Assembly (NCBI RefSeq): GCF_001469895.1
Contig: NZ_LOPY01000019.1
Coordinates: 248,001 to 312,000 of the forward strand
From: Pseudoalteromonas sp. XI10
GTDB lineage: Bacteria > Pseudomonadota > Gammaproteobacteria > Enterobacterales > Alteromonadaceae
Length of the DNA stretch: 64,000 bases
Reading direction: 5' to 3'
Shown: piece after piece, positions 26,573-35,331 of the stretch
Layout of the letters: the number at the start of each line of letters is the position of its first letter
Numbering within the stretch: the stretch's first letter is position 1
Notes under the pieces: model-generated
Seen by the model: only the letters and a program-made list of their open reading frames with translations
Told to the model about the DNA's origin: nothing
The model's database searches: none
Made by a program: the position numbers and the translations under genes

Positions 26573-27295
26573 TTATAGACGCCCGTCAGGTGCGTATAAA
26601 CCAGCCTGAATTTTTGCATAAATCGCGTCTGCTTTTTCTTTCGCAGCTTCAATTTCTGCAGGCATCATATTGCGCTCATCAAGCTTACGGCTATGGCTTG
26701 CATCCATGTTGCCGTTGTATTCAGCAATGGTATTCCAAATATATGATTTCTCGAGGTTCTTAGGAACACCTAAACCCTCGTAATACATCAATGCCATATT
26801 AAACTGAGCAAGAGTAAAGTTATTTGCTGCCGCTTTTTGGTACCAGCTGAGCGCTGTACGGTAATCTTGAATTACCCCTTCACCATTGGCGTACATAACC
26901 CCTAAATTAAACTGAGCTGCTGGGTGATTTTTTTGTGATGCCATTTCAAATAGTGAAATCGCTTTTTCTTTATCAAGTTTGACACCTTTACCTTCTTGAT
27001 AAAGTACACCCAATGCGAACATTGAATCAGCATGTACTTTTTTTACTGCCTTCTCGTACAACTCTGCCGCTTTTTGGTAGTTGCGTTTTACACCAAAACC
27101 ACCTTCATACATTTTAGCAAGCTCATACATTGCAGGGGCATAACCTCTGTCTGCAAGGTAATTAAATTCATGAAGTGCTTCTTCAAAACGACCTTCATTC
27201 GCCGCTAATTGGGCATCTTCAAGACTGGCATTTGCTAAAGGTGACAAGATTAACGTGCTAGCGAGCAATAGTGTTTTAAAATTAGGCTTGATCAT
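26573..27295 (-). CDS. Secreted Sel1-repeat protein
   Basis: This 240-residue protein has a signal peptide (cleavage near ANAS) and about five Sel1-like repeats with the A-x-x-x-L-G-x-x-Y-x-x-G-x-G-V pattern (YELAKMYEGGFGV, FALGVLYQEGKGV, FNLGVMYANGEGV, FNMALMYYEGLGV). Such repeats form helical scaffolds for protein contacts, here in the periplasm. The partner is unknown. A good ribosome binding site (GGAGGC) lies before the ATG. Confidence 0.85.
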   Translation of the reverse strand: MIKPNFKTLLLASTLILSPLANASLEDAQLAANEGRFEEALHEFNYLADRGYAPAMYELAKMYEGGFGVKRNYQKAAELYEKAVKKVHADSMFALGVLYQEGKGVKLDKEKAISLFEMASQKNHPAAQFNLGVMYANGEGVIQDYRTALSWYQKAAANNFTLAQFNMALMYYEGLGVPKNLEKSYIWNTIAEYNGNMDASHSRKLDERNMMPAEIEAAKEKADAIYAKIQAGLYAPDGRL

Positions 27296-27493
27296 AGTCT
27301 GCCTCCAAATGTGTGTTAGGTATCAATAGCAAAGCATTGAGCTATTGATAAAATGCATTGCCAAACAGCCACTGAGCAAAACATCACTTTTAGTTTAGCC
27401 CTAACAGCTGCAAATGCCCAATTTATAGACAGCGGCAAGCTTTGCAATTAACAAGTAGGCTTAAGATACAGATTTTACAGAAAATTTAAAGAA

Positions 27494-27521
27494 ATAAAAA
27501 AAGCCCGTAGCGGGCTTTTTC
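27494..27521. terminator. Strong hairpin terminator between divergent genes
   Basis: GCCCG (27503-27507) and CGGGC (27511-27515) with a 3-base loop, flanked by A and T runs so that it could work on both strands. It does not lie after any annotated gene, because its neighbours are transcribed away from it. This suggests an unannotated transcript on one strand. Confidence 0.75.
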
Positions 27522-27840
27522 GTGTCATATCTACCGTCACCGATATGAGCAATGTAGCAAGTAAAGTGTAACGTTTTATGTCTATGTTTGGGTCGAGGAA
27601 ACAGGTGACAATCAAGAGTTACGTCTTGAACTAACTTGGTTAAACAGCATCAAAGCCTTTAACAGCATGATGATGTCGTGAGAATTGTTTAATTAACCAA
27701 GTTGTTGATAACGATTATTACTTAGGTTTAGCTGTTCGTCAATACCTAAATGATAATTAATTTCATTTAATTGCTATTGCTGAATATTTGTTCTCGGTGG
27801 TATGTTTACTTTGTTTTTAACAGGATTTGAAAAAACTACA
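27522..27840. other. Intergenic region with long inverted repeat
   Basis: No coding frame is convincing here. AACTTGGTTAA (27633-27643) is the exact inverse of TTAACCAAGTT (27693-27703), giving an 11-bp stem with a 49-base loop; flanking TGTTTAA bases extend it imperfectly. With the terminator at 27494-27521 this may be a small RNA locus on the minus strand. A near-palindrome (27748-27768) lies nearer the lipoprotein gene. Confidence 0.4.
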
Positions 27841-28689
27841 ATGAAAAAGCTATCAAAGTATCTAATCGTATTTAGTTTGTTATTCACAGCTGCTGGGTGT
27901 TCTCCTAGCTTCACTTACAATAACTTAGGCTGGTTATCAGGGTTTTGGATTGATGATTATGTTGACCTAGACAGCGACCAAACTGATAAATTTAAGCATA
28001 TCGTCAAAACCAGCCGCGATTGGCATCGAGAAACACAACTCCCTCTATACAAACGTGATCTTGAAAGCTTAAAGGCCATGTTAGATAAGCAAGTTGATCA
28101 TAACGAACTTAAAGAACACTTCGTACAAGCAAAGCAGCATTGGCAAACGCTGGTTGATAAAATCGAGCCTGAACTTATTGATTTAGCAAACTCTCTTTCA
28201 TATGAACAGCGAGTTGAATTTGTTGCTGCACTGCAAGAAAACATTAATGATGAGTACAAAGAACACGAAGAGAAATCGCCTGAGCAACATAAAAAAGAAC
28301 GTTTAGAAGAAAACCTTGAAAACTACAAAGAGTGGTTCGGTACCAAGCTATCTGCACAGCAACAAACATTGATAGAGAACTCATCAAATACTCGAGTCAG
28401 TACATTTTTACTGTGGATGCAATACAAACAAAAGCGTTTAGACACATTAAAAACGCTGTTTATGCAAAAGCAAAAACCAGCAGACTTTAACCAACAACTT
28501 GCTGTTATCATTAATGATCGTTATTCCTTTATGAGCGATGAGTTAATTGCCGCCGATGACAAAAATCTTGATAACTACATTAACTTGTTATTAGAACTAA
28601 AGCCTACATTAACCGATAAACAACGCCGTAATATTCACGATGAGTTTGATGAGTTAATTGAAGAGGTAAGTGACTTGATTGATGATTAG
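27841..28689 (+). CDS. DUF6279 family lipoprotein
   Basis: This 282-residue lipoprotein has a lipobox TAAGC (Cys20) when started at the ATG at 27841; an earlier in-frame ATG at 27802 would spoil the signal. After the Cys comes YNNLGWLSGFWIDDYVDLD, the hallmark of DUF6279, then a long, largely helical body with many charged residues (WHRETQLPLYKRDLESL). The family has no known function. It probably sits in the outer membrane. A branched hairpin overlaps its stop. Confidence 0.85.
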   Translation: MKKLSKYLIVFSLLFTAAGCSPSFTYNNLGWLSGFWIDDYVDLDSDQTDKFKHIVKTSRDWHRETQLPLYKRDLESLKAMLDKQVDHNELKEHFVQAKQHWQTLVDKIEPELIDLANSLSYEQRVEFVAALQENINDEYKEHEEKSPEQHKKERLEENLENYKEWFGTKLSAQQQTLIENSSNTRVSTFLLWMQYKQKRLDTLKTLFMQKQKPADFNQQLAVIINDRYSFMSDELIAADDKNLDNYINLLLELKPTLTDKQRRNIHDEFDELIEEVSDLIDD

Positions 28690-28748
28690 GTGCTAGTTAC
28701 TAGGTGTACATTGGCGCGATGTAAAATCGCTGCTACTTAGCACCTTTT
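28688..28748 (+). terminator. Branched terminator-like hairpin
   Basis: AGGTGCTA (28688-28695) pairs with TAGCACCT (28738-28745), followed by TTTT; an inner GCGAT/ATCGC stem forms within the loop. It is less compact than a standard terminator. Confidence 0.45.
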
Positions 28749-28906
28749 AGCACAGTTTATTATTTGAAAATAAAAGTTAAAAAGCATTAGTTTTTCTGGT
28801 GTTTATGTAAACGTTTGCATTTTTATGCAAGTTTACTTAATAACTTGTTCCTAAATTTATTGTTTCGCGTTAAAATTAGGCAACTTAAACAATAACGAGA
28901 AACCTG

Positions 28907-29938
28907 ATGGATATTGGGGCGCTAAGAGGCACTCAGGCTTTACGAAATAACGTTCTTAAATGGATGGGCTTTTGTTTGGGTGTATTGGCTGGCGTGTTCG
29001 CGGTTTTTAATCTATTTATAAATGACTTTGTAGTTCTAGGTGCGTTAGAAGTCGTCTTTGCTTCGTTTTGTTTTTATATATTTTTTTATACCCGAAAACG
29101 CAATGGTCATCTTTGGCAGTCTCTTACCTTATGCGTGTTTTTAACACTACTTATCACGTTAGGTACTTACCTTAGTAATATAAAAAGTTTGTTGTTCATT
29201 TGGACGTGCTCACTACCGGTTTTATTTTATCTGTTATTAGGTAAGCAATACGGCAAAGTTTTGTCGCTTCTAGTGGCTGTAGTGCAAGGGGTTGTTCTAT
29301 TAACCAAGCCAAGTCTTGAACCACTCAATAGTGTCAACTTTTTACTCAATTTTTCATTCACTTACATAAGTATATGGGCAGTCTCTCATACCTTTGAAAA
29401 TAGCCGTGCACAATATGGTAAGCGGCTTGAGAACTTAGCGTTACTAGACCCTTTAACCGGAGCTGGTAACCGCTTAGCGATGACCCATTATTTTGAAGTT
29501 GAGCTAAAAAACAAAAATGGTTTGTTCATCTTAATGCTCGACCTTGATTACTTTAAGAATATAAATGATCAATATGGCCATGAAGTGGGCGATCGCATTT
29601 TAATTGATGTAACCAGTTTCTTTAGACAGCGTATTAACAGAGGCTATGTTTTTCGTATTGGTGGTGAGGAGTTTGCTATTTTCTTACCTGATAGCGACCC
29701 GCAGAGTGCATATGAATTTGCAGATATGCTGCGCGAGCAGTTATCAACGACTATCCACAACATTGATGAGGAAGCAATCAATCTGACCATTAGTATTGGT
29801 GTTGCTTGCTACATGCCAAACCAAACCCTTAAAAACTTTATTAAGCGTGCTGACGATGCGCTATACCAAGCCAAACAGCAAGGTCGAAATAGAGTGGTAG
29901 CGGCTTATGAGTTAAGCCAACAAAATAAAGCAGGTTAG
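28907..29938 (+). CDS. Membrane diguanylate cyclase (GGDEF)
   Basis: This 343-residue protein makes cyclic di-GMP. The N-terminal 160 residues hold about six membrane helices as a sensor part. The GGDEF domain begins at LLDPLTGAGNR (179-189) and has the active-site GGEEF at 252-256 with a preceding DLDYFKNINDQYGH. The inhibitory I-site (RxxD at the expected position 243-246) is absent, so product feedback through that site is unlikely. It converges with the LysR gene with a ten-base gap. Confidence 0.92.
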   Translation: MDIGALRGTQALRNNVLKWMGFCLGVLAGVFAVFNLFINDFVVLGALEVVFASFCFYIFFYTRKRNGHLWQSLTLCVFLTLLITLGTYLSNIKSLLFIWTCSLPVLFYLLLGKQYGKVLSLLVAVVQGVVLLTKPSLEPLNSVNFLLNFSFTYISIWAVSHTFENSRAQYGKRLENLALLDPLTGAGNRLAMTHYFEVELKNKNGLFILMLDLDYFKNINDQYGHEVGDRILIDVTSFFRQRINRGYVFRIGGEEFAIFLPDSDPQSAYEFADMLREQLSTTIHNIDEEAINLTISIGVACYMPNQTLKNFIKRADDALYQAKQQGRNRVVAAYELSQQNKAG

Positions 29939-29948
29939 CGTTTTAAAC

Positions 29949-30893
29949 TTAACCTTTGTACATAGTATCAAAGTCAGGAATGTTTGCTTCCCATACTGGA
30001 ATATCTTTGCCTATGTATTCACGCATAGCATCAAAGAATAAACGTGTTCTTACTGGTAAGTCTCTGTGTGGGTAAACCGCATACACCGCGCTGTAATCGA
30101 GTAATTCCATATCGGTTAAAATTGGCACGAGATCGCCACGTTTTACTTCGTCATCAAGAATAAAGGCCGGTGCTAAAACATAAGCATTGCCTGAAATTGC
30201 CTTCATCAAAAGTACTTCGGCATCGTTCGCACGAAAGACGCTTTTGATATTTTGTTCAATAATATCGCCATCGGCATTACGATAACGAATACCGCCAATG
30301 CGTTTACTTGGGCTTGAATAGCTAGCTGCAGGTAGCTCTTTTAAGTCTTCAACATGTTTGGGCATACCGTATGTTTCAATAAACTCAGGTGAAGCCAACA
30401 GCAACATGCGGTTGCGGGCAATTTTACGAGCAATGAATGATGAGTCTTTTGGTTCGCCAACACGAAACGCCAAATCATAGCCTTCTGATACTAAATCAAT
30501 CAGCCTGTCGTCTAAACGAAGCTCTACTTCAACTTGCGGAAAACGTTTTTGAAAGTCGTTAATTACCGGCTGAATATAACGCTTACCGATAATACTTGAT
30601 GAGGTAATTTTTAACGTACCACGGGGTTCTTGGTGGTAATTCTCTGCAAGTCTTACGGTATCTGATAACAAATCTCTCAGTTCAGCTGCTTTTTTTACCA
30701 TTTCAGCGCCTGCGGCAGTCAACGAAAAAGATCGCGTAGTACGATTAAGTAAACGCACCCCTAATTCATCTTCAAGACGGCTAATTTGTTTTGAAATGAC
30801 TGAGCGGTCTATATTTCTAGACTCTGCAGCCTTTGCAAATGAGCCTCGTTCAATCACTTCAAGCAACATTAATAAGCGGCTGGTGGTATCCAT
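29949..30893 (-). CDS. LysR-family transcriptional regulator
   Basis: This 314-residue regulator has the N-terminal winged helix typical of the family (GSFAKAAESRNIDRSVISKQ, about 17-36) followed by RLLNRTTRS and an effector-binding domain. It is of the common CrgA-like subgroup by general appearance. It is divergent from the RND efflux operon with 118 bp between starts, which is the usual layout for control of the adjacent operon, and a candidate operator (TGCCATTCTGGCA) lies there. Confidence 0.9.
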   Translation of the reverse strand: MDTTSRLLMLLEVIERGSFAKAAESRNIDRSVISKQISRLEDELGVRLLNRTTRSFSLTAAGAEMVKKAAELRDLLSDTVRLAENYHQEPRGTLKITSSSIIGKRYIQPVINDFQKRFPQVEVELRLDDRLIDLVSEGYDLAFRVGEPKDSSFIARKIARNRMLLLASPEFIETYGMPKHVEDLKELPAASYSSPSKRIGGIRYRNADGDIIEQNIKSVFRANDAEVLLMKAISGNAYVLAPAFILDDEVKRGDLVPILTDMELLDYSAVYAVYPHRDLPVRTRLFFDAMREYIGKDIPVWEANIPDFDTMYKG

Positions 30894-30916
30894 AGCAGTT
30901 CCTCAAACTTTATTGG

Positions 30917-30929
30917 TGCCATTCTGGCA
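30917..30929. promoter_or_regulatory. Candidate operator between lysR and RND operon
   Basis: TGCCA-TTC-TGGCA is a perfect short inverted repeat 24 bp upstream of the lysR start. Position suggests LysR binding; the sequence does not prove it. Confidence 0.4.
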
Positions 30930-31011
30930 TTAATGAATTTAAAAATCTATCATTTTTATCCGCTAATTAGTTCCGTAACATTGTCTCCAATCTATTAACA
31001 GGAGAGTCGTG

Positions 31012-32178
31012 ATGAACAAATCTATTCTTGCAGTGGCAGTGACCATTGCGAGCTTAACCCTTGCAGGGTGTGGCACAGAAGCAAATCAAGCAGCGCAGCA
31101 GCAACATTTACAACCTATTGATGTAGCAAAAGTACTTGTTAAACCAGTGCAAAATTGGCACACATATACAACGCGTTTAGAAGCACCACAAGAAGTTGCG
31201 CTTATGCCGCGTGTTTCGGGTGTTATCGATAAAATTAACTTTAAAGAAGGTGACAGCGTTAAAGAAGGTGATTTGCTTTTCACCCTTGATGCTCGTCCTT
31301 TTGCAGCCGTAGTCGATAGCTTAAAAGCGCAAATCGAAAGTGCTAAGGCGGCACTTGAGCAAGCTAAAAGTGAAGCAAAACGCGCAGAACGCTTAACTGA
31401 GCGAAAAGCGATTTCAACGGAGCAAGCTGAGTCTCGTAAATCAACACTAAGACAACGCGAAGCGCAATTGTTAGCTCTACAGGCTGAGCTTACTGCCGCA
31501 GAGCTTGATTTAGCATTTACGCAAGTGCGCTCGCCAATTGATGGCATTGTATCTCGCGCTAACATCACCAAAGGTAACAATGTTCTTGCAGGTCAAAGCG
31601 TATTAACAAGCATTGTTTCAAACCAGCAAATGTATGCTTATTTTGATATTGATGAGCGCACGTGGAATCGGTCATTTGCTGATGTCACAGCGCAAAGTGA
31701 ACAAGCGGTTGTGATGCAAAAACTGGGTCAAACCAGCTTTAACTACAATGGCAAAATCAACTTCATTGATAACCAAATCAACGAAACTACCGGCACTCTT
31801 CGTGTACGTGCAGTGTTTGAAAACGATGAACAACAATTACGTGCAGGTTCATTTGCTCGTATCAAGCTTGCTGCCAATAAAGTGAGCGAAAAAGTCATCG
31901 TGCCAGAACGTTCAATTGGTACTGATTTAAAGAATCGCTTTGTACTTACCGTAGGTGAAGGCAATGTTCTTGAATATAAATTAGTGACTGTGGGTGAGCG
32001 TTACGGCAGCTTACGAGCGATTACGTCAGGTCTAAATGAAAATGATGTGATTGCTGTGAATGGCCCGGCGCGTGTTGGTCCTGGTATGCCAATTTCACCA
32101 AACACAGTCACTATTAATAGCGATGGAATTGCATTCACTCTTTCAAATAATCACTCAGATTTGGTTGCTAAACAGTAG
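31012..32178 (+). CDS. RND efflux periplasmic adaptor (membrane fusion protein)
   Basis: This 388-residue adaptor has a lipoprotein signal (LTLAGC), so it is tethered to the inner membrane facing the periplasm. The halves of a lipoyl domain (PRVSGVIDKINFKEGDSVKEGD near 65-86 and AFTQVRSPIDGIVSRANI) flank a helical hairpin rich in Ala, Glu and Lys. A beta-barrel and membrane-proximal domain follow. It links the inner pump to the outer channel. The start is the ATG at 31012, with GGAGAG six bases before. It is the first gene of the operon. Confidence 0.92.
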   Translation: MNKSILAVAVTIASLTLAGCGTEANQAAQQQHLQPIDVAKVLVKPVQNWHTYTTRLEAPQEVALMPRVSGVIDKINFKEGDSVKEGDLLFTLDARPFAAVVDSLKAQIESAKAALEQAKSEAKRAERLTERKAISTEQAESRKSTLRQREAQLLALQAELTAAELDLAFTQVRSPIDGIVSRANITKGNNVLAGQSVLTSIVSNQQMYAYFDIDERTWNRSFADVTAQSEQAVVMQKLGQTSFNYNGKINFIDNQINETTGTLRVRAVFENDEQQLRAGSFARIKLAANKVSEKVIVPERSIGTDLKNRFVLTVGEGNVLEYKLVTVGERYGSLRAITSGLNENDVIAVNGPARVGPGMPISPNTVTINSDGIAFTLSNNHSDLVAKQ

Positions 32179-32184
32179 GTCAAA

Positions 32185-35100
32185 ATGAAATTTTCACACT
32201 TTTTTATCCAGCGACCCATCTTTGCAGCGATGCTGTCGCTTATATTTCTCATCGCAGGGGCAATTTCGTTATTTCAATTGCCAGTGAGTGAGTACCCAGA
32301 GGTTGTACCGCCAACTGTTGTTGTGACGGCAAGTTACCCGGGTGCAAACCCAACAGTGATTGCTGAAACGGTAGCGACGCCGCTTGAGCAAGAAATCAAT
32401 GGTACAGAAAACATGTTGTATATGTTTTCTCAAGCGACCAGTGATGGCCGTATGACTTTAACAGTTACCTTTGCATTAGGGACTGATTTAGACCGTGCGC
32501 AAGTACAAGTGCAAAACCGTGTTAACAGTGCGCTTCCTCGCTTACCGCAAGAAGTTCAGCGTTTAGGTGTTGTAGCTGAAAAATCATCACCAGATTTAAC
32601 CATGGTGGTGCATTTGTATTCGCCTGAAAAAACGCATGATACGACCTACTTAGCGAACTATGCTGATTTGTATATCAAAGACCAAATAGCGCGTTTAGGC
32701 GGTGTGGGTGATGTACGTTTGTTTGGTGGTGGCCAGTACTCAATGCGTGTTTGGCTTAACCCTGATGCGTTATCGGCACGTGACTTAACAGCCATGGACG
32801 TCGTAAATGCATTACGCGCGCAGAACCAACAAGTTGCTGCAGGTAGTTTAGGTGCACAACCAACTTCGAAAAGTAATCAATTTCAAATTCTAATGAATGT
32901 AAAAGGGCGCTTAAGCTCACAAGAAGAATTTGAAAATGTGATCATCAAAGTAGGTGAGCAAGGTCAGCTTACACGTTTAAGTGATGTTGCACGCCTTGAA
33001 TTAGGCCAAGACACTTATGCACTAAGAGCGATGTTAGATGGTCAACCAGCACTTGCTATGCCTGTTTTCCAACGCCCAGGTTCTAATGCGATAGAGCTTT
33101 CTGATCAAGTGCGTGAAACCATGAAAGTATTATCAAAAGACTTTCCGGCAGGTGTTGAATACGACATTGTTTATGACCCAACTGTATTCGTACGCGGCTC
33201 AATTGATGCTGTTATTAAAACGCTACTAGAGGCAATCGCGTTAGTGGTTATTGTTGTTGTGGTGTTCTTACAAACATGGCGTGCATCGGTTATCCCATTG
33301 ATTGCGGTACCGGTATCATTAATTGGTACGTTTGCGGTAATGCAATGGCTTGGTGTGTCGATTAATACATTATCGCTATTCGGCTTGGTTCTTGCCATTG
33401 GTATTGTTGTTGATGATGCCATCGTGGTGGTTGAAAACGTTGAACGTAATATCGAGCAAGGCTTATCACCACTTGAAGCAACCCGTGTCGCGATGACCGA
33501 AGTAACAGGGCCAATTATTGCCATTGCACTCGTACTGTGTGCGGTATTTATTCCTACGGCTTTCATTACGGGGTTATCTGGTCAATTTTATAAGCAATTT
33601 GCTTTAACTATTACTATTTCAACGGTTATCTCAGCGTTTAACTCGTTAACACTATCGCCTGCGTTATCGGCGCTATTATTAAAAGGTCATGATGCAAAAC
33701 CAGACCGTTTAACTAAGTTATTAAACCGTGTATTCGGTAACTGGTTATTTAAACCTTTTAACCGCTTGTTTGATAAAGGCGCAAATGGCTACGAAAAGCT
33801 GGTACAAAAGCTAATTCGTATGAGTGTAATTGTATTAGTCGCTTATGTTGCACTTGTTGGTGGCACAGTTAAATTGTTCGATGCTGTACCAGGTGGCTTT
33901 ATTCCACAGCAAGATAAACAATATTTAGTGGCTGTTGCACAGTTACCCGATGCGGCAAGCTTAGATAGAACTCAAGAAGTCGTGCAAGAAATGGAACAAA
34001 TTGCATTACAAGTACCGGGTGTTGCAAACACAGTATCGTTTCCTGGTTTATCTGTGAATGGTTTCACTAATAGCCCTAATAGCGGCATTATGTTTACTCC
34101 ACTTGCACCTTTTGAAGAGCGCCAAGATCCGAGTATGTCAGCAATGGCAATTGCGGCTCAATTAAATCAAAAGTTTGCGACTATTGATGAAGCGTTTGTT
34201 GCGGTATTCCCGCCACCGCCAATTCAAGGTTTAGGGACAACAGGTGGCTTTAAACTACAAATTGAAGACCGTGCTAACAAAGGCTTTGAGGCACTCTTTA
34301 ATAGCTTGCAAGCAACCATTGCTAAAGCACAGCAAGATCCTGCGCTAATGGGCCTTTACTCAACCTTTAGAATTCAAGTACCACAAATGGATATCGACAT
34401 TGACCGCGAGCAAGCGCTTATTCAAGGTATTCCACTCGATGAAGTATTTAATGCCTTACAAGTGTACTTAGGTTCTGTGTACGTGAATGACTTTAATTTG
34501 TTTGGTCGTACTTATCAGGTCAATGCGCAAGCTGATGCCGATTACCGCCAAGATCCAGATCAAATATTGAATCTTAAAGTACGTAACCGTATGGGTGAGA
34601 TGGTGCCATTAGGCTCTGTATTAACGGTCACGCCAACAACAGGCCCAGATCGTGTAATGCACTATAACGGTTATCCAACAGCTGAACTAAATGGTAGCCC
34701 AGCGCCAGGTTATAGCTCAGACCAAGCACAGCATGCGATTGAAGCAATCCTTGCCGATACATTACCAAATGGTATCGAGTTTGAATGGACAGAAGTAACG
34801 TATCAGCAAATATTAGCAGGTAATACCATGGTGTATGTTTTCCCACTGGTTGTATTGCTTGTGTTCATGGTACTTGCTGCGCAATACGAGAGCTTAAGAT
34901 TACCACTGGCTATTATTTTGATTGTGCCTATGACGATTTTCTCTGCCTTGTTAGGTGTGTGGCTTGTTGGTGATGACAACAACATCTTCACGCAAATCGC
35001 ATTAATCGTACTGGTTGCACTGGCAAGTAAAAATGCAATCTTGATGGTTGAGTTTGCACGAGATCAGCATAAAACGGGGCTGTCTCATCTTGAAGCCATT

Positions 35101-35331
35101 ATTAAAGCGTGTCGCTTACGACTTCGCCCAATATTAATGACGTCAATTGCCTTTACGGCAGGCGTTGTACCCCTTGTTTTAGCAACAGGTGCTGGTGCAG
35201 AGATGCGTCATGCCATGGGTAACGCAGTGTTCTCGGGCATGATTGGTGTAACCGTGTTTGGCTTATTGTTCACCCCGGTATTTTATATGTTAGTAACTAA
35301 AAAATCGCAGAAGGAGCAACATGATGCATAA
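32185..35331 (+). CDS. RND multidrug efflux pump, HAE-1 type
   Basis: This 1048-residue inner-membrane pump drives proton-coupled export. It has the HAE-1 opening (FFIQRPIFAAMLS), the proton-relay Asp pair in IGIVVDDAIVVVENV (about 400-415), and the relay Lys in LASKNAILMVEFA (about 945). Two large periplasmic loops and about twelve membrane helices match the family length. Its gene follows the adaptor by 6 bp and overlaps the outer channel gene by 11 bp, so all three are made together. Confidence 0.95.
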   Translation: MKFSHFFIQRPIFAAMLSLIFLIAGAISLFQLPVSEYPEVVPPTVVVTASYPGANPTVIAETVATPLEQEINGTENMLYMFSQATSDGRMTLTVTFALGTDLDRAQVQVQNRVNSALPRLPQEVQRLGVVAEKSSPDLTMVVHLYSPEKTHDTTYLANYADLYIKDQIARLGGVGDVRLFGGGQYSMRVWLNPDALSARDLTAMDVVNALRAQNQQVAAGSLGAQPTSKSNQFQILMNVKGRLSSQEEFENVIIKVGEQGQLTRLSDVARLELGQDTYALRAMLDGQPALAMPVFQRPGSNAIELSDQVRETMKVLSKDFPAGVEYDIVYDPTVFVRGSIDAVIKTLLEAIALVVIVVVVFLQTWRASVIPLIAVPVSLIGTFAVMQWLGVSINTLSLFGLVLAIGIVVDDAIVVVENVERNIEQGLSPLEATRVAMTEVTGPIIAIALVLCAVFIPTAFITGLSGQFYKQFALTITISTVISAFNSLTLSPALSALLLKGHDAKPDRLTKLLNRVFGNWLFKPFNRLFDKGANGYEKLVQKLIRMSVIVLVAYVALVGGTVKLFDAVPGGFIPQQDKQYLVAVAQLPDAASLDRTQEVVQEMEQIALQVPGVANTVSFPGLSVNGFTNSPNSGIMFTPLAPFEERQDPSMSAMAIAAQLNQKFATIDEAFVAVFPPPPIQGLGTTGGFKLQIEDRANKGFEALFNSLQATIAKAQQDPALMGLYSTFRIQVPQMDIDIDREQALIQGIPLDEVFNALQVYLGSVYVNDFNLFGRTYQVNAQADADYRQDPDQILNLKVRNRMGEMVPLGSVLTVTPTTGPDRVMHYNGYPTAELNGSPAPGYSSDQAQHAIEAILADTLPNGIEFEWTEVTYQQILAGNTMVYVFPLVVLLVFMVLAAQYESLRLPLAIILIVPMTIFSALLGVWLVGDDNNIFTQIALIVLVALASKNAILMVEFARDQHKTGLSHLEAIIKACRLRLRPILMTSIAFTAGVVPLVLATGAGAEMRHAMGNAVFSGMIGVTVFGLLFTPVFYMLVTKKSQKEQHDA

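Noticed and set aside
27748..27768. Fur-box-like near-palindrome AAATGATAATTAATTTCATTT
   Set aside because: Only about half of the 7-1-7 consensus fits, and the region is AT-rich enough to give such matches by chance. No iron gene is adjacent, so I did not call it a Fur site.
33171..33566. Antisense open frame in the RND pump gene
   Set aside because: The translated composition is Thr/Ile-rich and low in complexity, and it lies inside a highly conserved pump region on the other strand.
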